From Heliocidaris erythrogramma (lineage: Eukaryota; Echinodermata; Echinoidea; Camarodonta; Echinometridae), in assembly GCA_025617745.1 (NCBI GenBank), contig CM046855.1:13423880-13487879 (forward strand): a stretch of 64,000 bases of DNA. Reading direction: 5' to 3'. Position 1 is the first letter of the stretch, and every line of letters begins with the position of its first letter. Shown one piece after another: positions 13,624-22,206 of the stretch. The notes beneath the pieces are model-generated. The model was not told where the DNA came from, ran no database searches, and saw nothing but the letters and a program-made list of their open reading frames with translations. Made by a program: the position numbers and the translations under genes.

Positions 13624-14543
13624 CTGGGTATTCTGTAGACATCAACAATCAAATGAAGGGATAATAAGCACAAATGAACTGACATCGCTGGTAAAATTTT
13701 CAAGATTTCTACCATGTGTTCTTTCAAAGGAGCCCTAAATAGAGCTGACAAGCTCCAATAAGAACTGTGAATTGATACTGTTTATATGGGATAAAAAACA
13801 CAAACATTCATATCATAAAGATAAATGAGAGGAGGCTCTATGGAAACCAATGTAAAATATGAATTCTATGATTGTTTCAATATTTGTTATGGTCTAGTCA
13901 TCACCAACACTATCTAATTTTCAGTGTTTTCTATATGTGATTCTGATAAATCCCACACCTCAACTGTAGCAATGTAAATATCATTTGACCAGCAGCATCT
14001 ATACAGAAATTCTATTCACTGGAGCTTGCCAATTTTACCCTGTCTTTAGCCAACCACTGAAAGAAATCAAGAATTCCTATTGAGTTCCCATTTACTACAC
14101 CTGCATATAGGGATGTCAAAGAGAGAAAACCGAAGACAAAATACCTTGTCTTGGGGTATAACTACAGGTCGAGATTAGAACCCTGGGGCGGTATTCTGAA
14201 AATCCTGTTATCTTTTGTGTTAGTAAATCATATCAAACTTATGACAACTCATTGGTTTATGTCTGCACAAAATTGGCTACATCTGCCCCAAATTAAAGGA
14301 GACATCTGCACAAGCACCTTTACATAAAAGATAACATCAGCTCCAGAATATGGCCCCTGGATCTCCTAATTGGAAGTCAAGAGCAAGAAATGCTGCCATG
14401 CTACCATGGTGCTTTCCGCTTCCTTAGGTTTGAATCTATGACTATATCATCTCCAGAGAGCTAGAAGGGCATTACCTCATATACTTTTACAAAGAGTTAA
14501 TGCCCTTTTGGCTCTTGACAGATGATATGTACGTTCTTCTTAC
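13624..14543 (-). other. CCSAP intron 2
   Basis: Intron of 920 bp: donor GAT|GTAAGA on the minus strand at 14543 and acceptor CCCAG above 13623. It contains a foldback element at about 14182-14360. Nothing else is evident. Confidence 0.85.
14182..14360. mobile_element. foldback MITE in CCSAP intron 2
   Basis: The left arm begins CCCTGGGGCGGTATTCTG and continues to GTTATCTTTTGTG. The right arm is its imperfect reverse complement, ending AGAATATGGCCCCTGG. The arms span roughly 40 bp with several mismatches and surround about 100 bp with no coding. The superfamily is not assigned because target duplications are unclear. Confidence 0.7.
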
Positions 14544-14740
14544 ATCTCCATGTGCTGATGCTCTCACATTAAATGTCTTCTTACACCCAACATCTCTCCT
14601 GCTATCAGCCCAGCCAAATGGTAGTAATGGTGGTCTGGTCCCCTCTGCTCCTCCTCCTCCTCCTCCTCCTCTTACTCTCTCTCGGCTTGTCTTGGGTCTG
14701 GGTGTTGTCTCAGGTACCTTCCTTTCTCGTTGTGTGAGGC
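14544..14740 (-). CDS. CCSAP: CCSAP homologue, exon 2
   Basis: The minus-strand acceptor is ACGTCCAG above 14740. The 197-bp exon completes a Gly codon, reads LTQRERKVPETTPRPKTSRE and a poly-Gly run from seven GGA codons, then PPLLPFGWADSRRDVGCKKT and FNVRASAHGD, and ends at GAT|GTAAGA. The block PFGW-x8-GxxKTxNVxASA matches the conserved central motif of vertebrate CCSAP (PFALYGWG...GSQKTHNVCASA). Exon 1 plus exon 2 total 576 bp, exactly 192 codons. Beyond the chosen donor the frame meets a stop near 14500, which supports splicing at 14544. The (GGA)n run is a coding microsatellite and may vary in length. Confidence 0.87.
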
Positions 14741-16646
14741 CTGGACGTAAGAGCCAAACATACCGTATTATGAATTTGACAACAGGAGCTTACATACTTT
14801 TGCTAGGAAAGCTTCTATCACTTTGAATAAAATGTTTACAAATATGAAGTAAGAAGGTTCTTTATAAGCAAATACATGGTTTTGTTTATAGCTTCTGATT
14901 ACTACACTCTTTATTCAAGGTAAGATTCTTGCCTGCTATCTATTAAAAATTCTGATACATTTAAATCATCTTTCTATTTCTTTCAATGTTCTGAGTTAAA
15001 GTTTAGGAGTAATTTGCAAGACAGAAAACGGTTCATCTGTAGCTCCTGTACATGTTGTTAGCTGCAGTAAGCCAGAAACTCATTTATCTACTGTACATAA
15101 TTGCAAATTTATCCTAACTTTACAGACATACAACTGAAACCATAAATGTTCTACATTCAGGCTCAAATAAAAAATTGCTTCCACACAACTGAACATAGTT
15201 TTGCTGAGTTGTGCAACAGCAATTGTCAAAGATATTTCAATAAATTAACATTAAAGGGCAATCCAACCTTGCTAATAAGATGATTTGTGTGAAAGCAGAA
15301 AAATAAGAAAAACATGACGGTGAAAGTTTGAAGGAAATCGGACAAGGACTAAGAAAGTTATGGATGTTTGAAAAATGAGATCACTACATCTATGTGAATC
15401 TCAAATTGGCAATTTGGTGAGTCGATTGTGACATTTTTGTGCACAACTCTCCCGTTTGTCGCACACAAAAATATTAATTTGCTGTTTTCTTTGAGGCGCT
15501 TTTACCCTTGGGGAAGTACTCAAAATATATTGGGGATAGCATATTGTTTGTTATAGGTCCTCACGAAAGAAAAGGATCCTACTGAGTAATACATTGACAA
15601 AAAAGTGACATTTTAGTAATTTTGCGTGTTGGAGCGAATGGGGGAGTTGTCCACAGGAAATTTGGTGTGTCGATTGTGACATACTTGTGGACAACTCTCC
15701 TGTTTGCCGTACACAAAAATATCATTAATTCACAGTTTTCTCTGAAGCGCCTTTACCCTTGGGGCAGTACTCACAATATGTTGGAGATAGCATATTGTCA
15801 TAGGTCTTCATGAAAGAAAAAGATCCTACTGAGTAATACATTTTGAAAAAAAGTAACATTTTAGTGATTTTGTGACATTAACTGTTCGGCCAATTTGAAA
15901 TTCCCATATGTATAGTGATTACAATTTTCAAAAATTCATAACTTTCTTATTGCTTGGTCGATTTCGTTCAAACTTTCACCAATCTGCTTCTCTAAATTTT
16001 CCTCTTTCTTTCAAAGCAACTTCCTATCAAGGTTGGATTTCCCTTTAACCCCTATAAACCCAAATTTGAATACATTGCAATCTGATGGTCACTTATACAT
16101 GTACAAGCTTAATCTGAGATAAGCTTGTACTCCAACATAGCTTTACATGTTGAATAGGCTTCAGTAGGTATTGTGTCACCTATTAGCGGGGATTGGTCCA
16201 GTCGAGATCATTCATACATGAGAGGAAAATAATTATTTTGAATTTCACTTTCAACTCTGAAACCTCAAATTTGTAGCATAGCATGAGTTGAAGAGTCCCT
16301 GAATCAGGTAATCTAGCAAATTTCAGTACCAGTAAATTAAATCTTGCTTCGAGCGATTTTGGCGTCTGTTATACACTAGTGCAAGGGACCGATTTCTTAA
16401 AGAATCTTGACTGGTTTGCTATATTTCTTAAATCATGAAAGATTTCAACAATACCTCATATTACATTTATCACAGAAAAAATTAGAGTATGTGGTAAATG
16501 AATTTTCTTTTAGTGATTATACCAGAAATAATTGCTACAATATACATGTACACTGTTGTAAATCTCTTTGCACTGAAATTTTGTTTCCTTCTTAATGAAA
16601 AGCCCAAAAATATTCATGCAACTATGATGAATGATTTTCTATTAAC
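14741..16646 (-). other. CCSAP intron 1
   Basis: Intron of 1,906 bp with minus-strand donor AGAG|GTTAAT at 16646-16645 and acceptor ACGTCCAG. It contains the large foldback element at 15251-16048. No additional exon is seen. Confidence 0.82.
15251..16048. mobile_element. T2/Kolobok-like foldback MITE, 798 bp
   Basis: Flanked by TTAA on both sides. The left terminus is TTAAAGGGCAATCCAACCTT and the right terminus is its near-perfect complement, AAGGTTGGATTTCCCTTTAA. Long imperfect arms follow: GAAAGTTTGAAGGAAATCGG on the left pairs with CGATTTCGTTCAAACTTTC on the right. The middle contains a direct duplication of about 120 bp (CGATTGTGACAT... through GATAGCATATTG at about 15424 and 15669). TTAA target duplications with a TTAAAGGRR terminus are the published hallmark of T2-type (Kolobok) MITEs. 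It has no coding capacity and lies in CCSAP intron 1. Confidence 0.85.
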
Positions 16647-17025
16647 CTCTGGTGGTTTCACTCCGTCTCTTCTTTTTCTTCTCATCACCCCAATCAGGGG
16701 TCTGAACTTCTCTGTCAGACAGACCCCTCACAGCAATAGCTTCTCCCTCATTTACAGGTCTGTTCCACTGATCCTCTGTGCTTGTCCCTGCAGCTTGAAC
16801 CTGTTCTGATCTACTAGTCCCTCTGTCTTCTCCAGCTCCTCTTTCTCCAGCTCCTCTTTCTCCTGCTTCGCTCTCTGTCTCCCAGTCCCACTCTACAAAG
16901 TTGTGGTGGTTTTCCAGCTGTCTGCGGTAGGTCCTGTATGAGACCTGTTCCCTGTAGTAGTCTTTGAAGGTATCCCAGGCTGGCTTTTTATACTGCCGCC
17001 CATACTCACTACGTCGGAATCCCAT
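16647..17025 (-). CDS. CCSAP: CCSAP homologue, exon 1 (N-terminal)
   Basis: Starts at ATG 17025-17023 (context AAAG-ATG-G) and reads MGFRRSEYGRQYKKPAWDTF, then KDYYREQVSYRTYRRQLENH, then HNFVEWDWE. This follows the vertebrate CCSAP N-terminus: SEY-x2-RYQEPRWEEY, a CYREL helix, RRLLEQAH and a Trp/Asp-rich end. A Glu/Gly/Arg low-complexity segment (GERGAGERGAGEDRG) and a basic KKKKRR cluster close the exon, which ends one base into a Gly codon at the minus-strand donor GTTAAT. The three-exon product is about 260 residues against about 270 in human. Conservation is concentrated at both ends and one central motif, as expected for this largely disordered microtubule-binding protein. A 5' UTR intron is possible because ATATAG precedes the ATG by about 45 bases, but no upstream exon was identified. 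Confidence 0.9.
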
Positions 17026-17306
17026 CTTTCTCGTTGTTGATAAGGTTCTGCTAAAACTTGTGTTTCTATATTAAAACAAACCAGTTCAAAAGGATGATAA
17101 GTTATACAAAATCATAGAATAGCTCCACATAGACATTAAAAAATCTACTGAAAGAAATTATCATTACATTTTATTTTAGAATATAAAAATAGTTACTGAT
17201 TGCTTCACAGGCACGGTAAGGAAATCAAAGAGGTGATCAAGAATTTATGCCAGAAAAAAAAAAACACTTTTCAATAATTTCTTCTATATTAGGGTCCATC
17301 TACTAG

Positions 17307-17463
17307 CCCTTGTAAAAAAGTACCATGTAGTATCATCCATGGTAATTTGACAGTAATTTGTCCGAATTACCATCAAATCATGGTAATTTGATCTAGTACT
17401 TTGCGTGATTCGACGTTAATTTGGCCAAATTACCATGGGTATTATGGTACTTTTTTACAAGGG
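17307..17463. mobile_element. foldback MITE upstream of CCSAP, 157 bp
   Basis: Near-perfect 20-bp terminal inverted repeats: CCCTTGTAAAAAAGTACCAT on the left and ATGGTACTTTTTTACAAGGG on the right. Several internal ATTACCAT/ATGGTAAT words give further pairing. There is no coding. It sits about 280 bp upstream of the CCSAP start codon, inside the likely promoter or 5' UTR region. Confidence 0.85.
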
Positions 17464-17798
17464 AGAATAGATCCAAACCTAGTAGAAAATAACATTAGTC
17501 GGGTGCAAAATCAAGATTTGCATTAATTTAGTAACAATAGCAGGCATCATCGTAGCCTCTTGTCGAGGCCCTGGCGCTGTTGAAATCCTTGGAGATATGG
17601 AGGCAAAATTTCTCGGAGAAACACCGAGGCGCTTGCGCCGAGGGCCTCTTGACACCTGATCTGAATTTCTTTTGTATTTCATTGTTTTGACGAATATTCC
17701 GACCAAATTTTGGTCGGTGAAAATCATCCAATCATGAGCGCGAGCTACCATGACGTAATGTTAAATATTCATGACTCGACTGCTAGCTATTTCTTAAA
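17464..17798. other. possible CCSAP 5' region with GC-rich patch
   Basis: The block at about 17550-17660 is GC-richer than its surroundings and contains imperfectly complementary arms (GAGGCCCTGGCGC and GCGCCGAGGGCCTC). It could be part of the CCSAP promoter or 5' UTR, or a repeat. An open frame on the minus strand here is not supported by splice signals or a recognised family. Confidence 0.3.
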
Positions 17799-18023
17799 AT
17801 GGCGTTCAACGTTTGTTCCACGACGAGTGATGACGATATTTGTAAGAGCTTAGAATATGCCACGAGAATGTTGAAGATTGACAGATTCAAAGATTTGCAA
17901 GTTGATGCAATGAAATCTGCACTTAAAGGACAAGATATTTTTGTGAATCTGCCTACTGGCTATGGAAAAAGTGTTATTTTTCACGCGCTATCGTTCTGTG
18001 CTGATTATATGACACCTAATTAA
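17799..18023 (+). pseudogene. RecQ-type helicase N-terminal fragment
   Basis: An open frame of 74 residues beginning ATGGCG. Residues about 29-41 (RFKDLQVDAMKSA) fit the conserved RecQ motif 0 with its Gln. Residues about 51-61 (LPTGYGKSVIF) are a Walker A motif of RecQ type. The frame ends in TAA TAG immediately after ADYMTPN, long before the DEAH box and other helicase motifs, and I found no donor or downstream continuation. It is best read as a truncated copy; similar RecQ-like genes are multicopy in many marine invertebrates. It could be the first exon of a gene whose later exons were displaced, but the following 2.5 kb is transposon-rich. It lies head-to-head with CCSAP, about 770 bp from its start codon. 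Confidence 0.65.
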
Positions 18024-18338
18024 TAGATCCTTGCGATTTGATTGGTTGTTTGATGTTGATCATTTGTCCCATCTAACAATTACGTCATCAATCGTGCAAA
18101 TTTGATCCATTCACCGTGCAATTTTGGATCCATACGAAATTGTCCATTGCACTCGCGACCACCAACACGTCTACATACGGAAAACGACTTGCCTTTGCAG
18201 CGCGCATGAGACTATCATGTACATTGACGGACCGCCGCGGCTGCGCGCTCAGCAACAAAATGTAAGTCCCTTCACTCTTTTTTCTTAATTCACAAAATGT
18301 CAAATGAGAAGGATAGCTATTTTTAGGTGTCATATAAA

Positions 18339-18440
18339 ACAAATAATGAATGTTTTTTCATTCGTGCAATGGACAGAATATTTCATTCGGTGAAAGATGA
18401 AATATTCTGTCCATTGCACTCATAAACATTCATTATTTGT
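18339..18440. repeat. long near-perfect inverted repeat (hairpin)
   Basis: The left arm (18339-18386) starts ACAAATAATGAATG and ends GGACAGAATATTTCAT. A roughly 10-base loop, TCGGTGAAAG, follows. The right arm (18397-18440) starts ATGAAATATTCTGTCC and ends CATTCATTATTTGT. The arms match almost perfectly over about 44 bp, with small differences near the middle. It lies about 300 bp after the broken RecQ fragment. Confidence 0.93.
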
Positions 18441-18832
18441 ATAACGGAAAATACCTTGAACCCTGAATTACCTGAAAAAGGAGCATTACGTGAATTATTC
18501 AGTCAAATTGGTAAGTTAATCAGATTCCTAAACTATTAAAAGAGCCTAGGCCTAACCAATTCAGTCATAAAATCTAAATCTAGATATATGAAGAAAAATC
18601 AAATTATTTTGATTTTCTAACTACACGTTGGCGTGTAGTCCTTTTGCACAGCAGAGTCATAGGCCCGTTTCTGTCTCTAACAGAATATAGCCGACCCTAC
18701 CAATACAAGAGGCCAATGAACGAGAGACAGAATTTTCAGTCTAAGACTAAGCACGTAGTAACTAGTGACGAACTATCCCATTAACCTGATTTTTTATAAA
18801 TGAGCCTCAATGCTCGGAATCCAGTTTGCATA
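18441..18832. repeat. interspersed repeat copy 1 (+ orientation)
   Basis: The segment at about 18455-18760 shares ordered blocks with the complement of 20340-20650 and in part with 20690-20810. Shared words include ACCTGAAAAAGGAGCATTA, CAGTCAAATTGGTAAGTT, GCCTAGGCCTAA, GTTTCTGTCTCTAA and GAGAGACAGAATTTTC. The blocks diverge with insertions between copies and keep no common reading frame, so this looks like a noncoding repeat family. Confidence 0.7.
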
Positions 18833-19224
18833 TACTGTAAATGCAGAAATAATCGTGGTACATTAATTTTCGCGGATTTCGCGCTATTTTTGGGGGGCGC
18901 GAATTCGTGCCCGTCGAAAATAGCGCGAAATCCTAGACCTCGCGAAAATATTAGCCTGATTTCCTATATTTAGCTATGTGGGTTGAATTGCGCGCTTCAG
19001 CACACTAATATGTGTGTGTGTGTCCAATTCATTTTTGAGCACGTGTGTGTATTTGCGCATGCCGTATGCATTTGAATATGGACTGCGTGTGTGTAAATCA
19101 ATAAATGGAGTAGGTATACATACGAGCGTGTAATTGTGCAGCGCGAATTTAAGAACCCGCGAATATGATTTGGGGTCGCTCAGCGCGAAAATTTAATCGC
19201 AGGAAAATAACAGCGTTTACAGTA
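18833..19224. mobile_element. MITE with CTGTAAAYGC inverted termini, 392 bp
   Basis: The left end is TACTGTAAATGCAGAAATAA and the right end is AATAACAGCGTTTACAGTA, with subterminal AATTTTCGCG on the left matched by CGCGAAAATT on the right. The interior carries further TTTCGCGCTATTTT / AAAATAGCGCGAAA pairing near 18880-18935. The flanks are consistent with a TA duplication. There is no coding capacity. Confidence 0.75.
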
Positions 19225-19864
19225 TTACTTGTTGCTATGTCCGGCAAGCTTTCAGGTTGTCAGGAACAACCTTTGTTTGAAAGGTATGTATAAAATTTGC
19301 ATACATTACCGTAACTATACACATGTACGAGCTGCCCATTCTCTAGCGTTGCAAACCGCGACTACATGCTTTTCGCTGAATTTACATATATTTTTCATCT
19401 AAAAAATAAACTAAATAAAACTGTAACTATTGATTGATTGCATTCATTAAGTTAAATTTAGTTAACCAACTTACCACCAAAAACGATGATTTATTGCACC
19501 ATCTGCCCACAGTCCGTAATGGAATATAATCGCGCTGCACTTTTTGAAAGGTCACACCCGTGTGTAACTATACACAGTGCTGCGCGAAGCGGTACCGCGA
19601 TGGACAGGTTTTGGCAGTCAAAAGTTGAAATTTTATACCCTTTGGACATTGCCTGATGGCATGCTGGGGCTTGAACTTCAACAAATCCATCCAAGCAATC
19701 GATTTCATGTGAGTATAACGTAAACTTGTTTAACATACATTTTAAATTAATTTTGTACATTGTTTTTAGTGACATCGAGGGGTGTCGCAATGAAAGTCTG
19801 TGTCCTTTGCAGGGCGTCTGGTCGGGCTAAGGGTCACGGAGCGCACCTCTAAGGCTCTATATGA
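19225..19864. other. intergenic, nothing identified
   Basis: Sequence between two TIR elements. No coding, RNA gene or element ends recognised. Confidence 0.4.
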
Positions 19865-20836
19865 CCCCGTTTACAGTGAAAGTTAGCCCGTGCCGAGGCC
19901 CATTGTCTTTCTTGGTCTTTTCTGCTTTCATAGTTTGTCCGTGTAAATAAAAGCTGTGTAAATAAAAGCCGAGATTAATTCAATTAATATTAATATAAAA
20001 ATTGCGTAGAAATATGAAATTATCTGATAAGTTAAGCAGGCAGCTGTGATGTTCGATCGTTCATCGTATGCATGCTAGCTAAAAAGAAAAATCGGTACAA
20101 ATAAAATTTAACCCACACCACACTGAGTGTTACGTTTACTTGCGTACGCGCCCACCAAACTGCCAAAATAAACGTTTGTTTATATTACATGCAGAGCACC
20201 ACTACCATGACTACGACAAAATGTTGAAAGGTTATAATTCAGGCCAGCCCGAGACCGCTACTGTAAACGCGCGAAATTGAGGGGTCCAGTACCGCAATTA
20301 GGTCCGGGCCGAGGCCGGCCTCGGCCTACACCGAAAATTCTGTCTCTCATTCGTTAGCCTCTTATTTGGATAGGATCGGCTCTTCATTTAAGTTAGAGAC
20401 AGAAACGCTCCATACACTCGCCCGAGCAAACTCACTGACCGCCGAGGAACAGTGTAGGCATGTCGTTGTTAAAATGTGAATATTACAATTTTTAAAAATA
20501 TTTGTGTAAATTAAATAGATTAGGCCTAGGCTCTATACTTAAAGTTAAACGAACAAACGGAACATGTTCAACTTACCAATTTGACTGTTTTATTCATTTT
20601 AATTTAATGCTCCTTTTTCTGGTAATTCAGCGAATTTCAGGGTCCAAGTTGTTCTCACTCTCAGTTTGAAAATCTTACGCTGCATTCAAACTGTTATAGG
20701 CCTAGGCCTAGTGTGTAAGTCAACGTGTATTCGGTTTGCACAGCTGAGTGATACGGCCGTTTCTGTCTCTAAGTGAAGAGCTAACGAACGAGAGACAGAA
20801 TTTTCGGTCTAGCCCGGCCCTGCACTGTAAACGGGG
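19865..20836. mobile_element. composite TIR element, 972 bp
   Basis: The outer ends are CCCCGTTTACAGTG (19865-19878) and its exact complement CACTGTAAACGGGG (20823-20836). Inside, 20262-20650 is a minus-orientation copy and about 20690-20815 a plus-orientation copy of the repeat at 18455-18760, so the interior is itself an inverted pair. A further CTGTAAACGCGCG terminus-like word lies at about 20262. Nested insertion or a foldback structure could both explain this. No transposase was seen. Confidence 0.6.
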
Positions 20837-21605
20837 TCTAAGCCGCCCCACCTTGAGCTTGAGACCCCGGCCCGAGTGGGCAGTAGAGGCTCGCCGGGCG
20901 CTTGGCCTGGCGGAAAACCCATGTAAACCCCATTCCGCGCCCGATGGGCCGTTATTTACTTGTCGATTCAGTCCAAAATACAAACGGCAATTTACATAAT
21001 TTCAAAGATGTACGGCCAAGGTAAAAAGCAAGTAATATAATCTAATCTCATACATCCCACGAGCTTCGTCTCTTTATCACTTACGCCTTGGGAAAAATCA
21101 GTCTTCCGGAAGTTCCGCAGTCCGACACCCAGTCGGTACCGTATACAGCTGTTGTTTGAAACATGCAAATCTGAGTTTGTTTGTATCACGTGATTTAAAG
21201 GTAATTTAAGATACTCTCTCCCAGCATTACAGAAGCCATTAATCTTAACAATTATAAAACATTATTACTTTCGGGTCGAATTTCATATTCTACCTCGAAC
21301 AAAAAAATTCAAGCTGAAAAAAGGTAGGAAAAAAATAATCATTGTTGATTTCCGAGAATCATGAATTATTCATAGCATACATGTGATCTCACGTCCCGAA
21401 AGTGACACGCACCGAGATGCGATGCTAAATATAATACATCACAATACGGTAGTGCAACCTTAGAAATATCCTTGACATAATTATTTTTGAACATGCTAAA
21501 TATTGCTTGCATGTAGATTCAGTATAAATAAACTTCACATTTTATTTGTTATTTTGAAGAATTTTAAAGTTATTAAATAGTGGTTTATGTATATTTCTGC
21601 ATGTT
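20837..21605. other. intergenic, GC-rich then AT-rich, no gene seen
   Basis: The block at 20837-20990 is GC-rich and continues the repeat-like composition of the preceding element. The rest is AT-rich without recognised features. Open frames over the GC-rich block exist on both strands, which argues against coding. Confidence 0.4.
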
Positions 21606-22206
21606 TTAAAGGGGTACTGCGGCCTGAAATTAATATGAATTGAATAAATAGAGTAAAATTAAACAAACAAATCACTGAAAATTTCATCGAAATCGGATGA
21701 AAAATAATGAAGTTATGGAATTTTAAGTTTTGCATTATTTTGGTAAAACAGTTATGTGCACGTCATCATGAATATGCAGTGAGTGAGCTGATGATGTTAT
21801 ATCCCCACTTTTTCTTTTGTATTTTATTATATGAAATTGCAATTATTCAAATTTTCTGCTCCAAGCCTATAACTAAAAGGAATGACTCCTTATTTAATGT
21901 GTAAGTACATCATTGCTGTAACCTATTTTGTTACAAGGGAGATATTTTTTATAGACATGTATGAAAAAATGAAGATTTCATATAATATAGTTAAAAAAGG
22001 AAAGTGGGGACGTGACATCATCAGCTAACTCATTACATATTCATGATGACATGCATAGAACTGTTTCCCCAAAAAATGCAAAACTTAAAAATTCAATAAC
22101 TTCGTTATTTTTTATCGGATTTCGATGAAACTTTCAGTGTTTTGCTTGTTTAATTATACTCTATTCATTCGATTATTATTATTTTCAGGCCGGAGTACTC
22201 CTTTAA
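21606..22206. mobile_element. T2/Kolobok-like foldback MITE, 601 bp
   Basis: TTAA lies at both ends. The left terminus is TTAAAGGGGTACTGCGGCCT and the right terminus is AGGCCGGAGTACTCCTTTAA. The arms are very long: AAATTTCATCGAAATCGGAT on the left pairs with ATCGGATTTCGATGAAACTTTC on the right, and TGTTATATCCCCACTTT pairs with AAAGTGGGGACGTGACA. The whole element could fold back on itself. It shares termini and target site with the elements at 15251, 31948, 58660 and 61247. Confidence 0.88.

Noticed and set aside
17479..17751. Minus-strand open frames upstream of CCSAP
   Set aside because: Two overlapping frames both stay open over a GC-rich block. No family was recognised and neither joins CCSAP exon 1 by a credible donor.
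18455..18515. Possible exon reading NPELPEKGALRELFSQ before a GTAAGT donor
   Set aside because: The inverted copy at 20575-20650 carries a short insertion that breaks the frame while the flanking noncoding words are equally conserved, so it behaves as a repeat, not coding.
20720..20999. Overlapping open frames on both strands
   Set aside because: They span the end of a composite repeat; GC-rich sequence lacks stops by chance on both strands.
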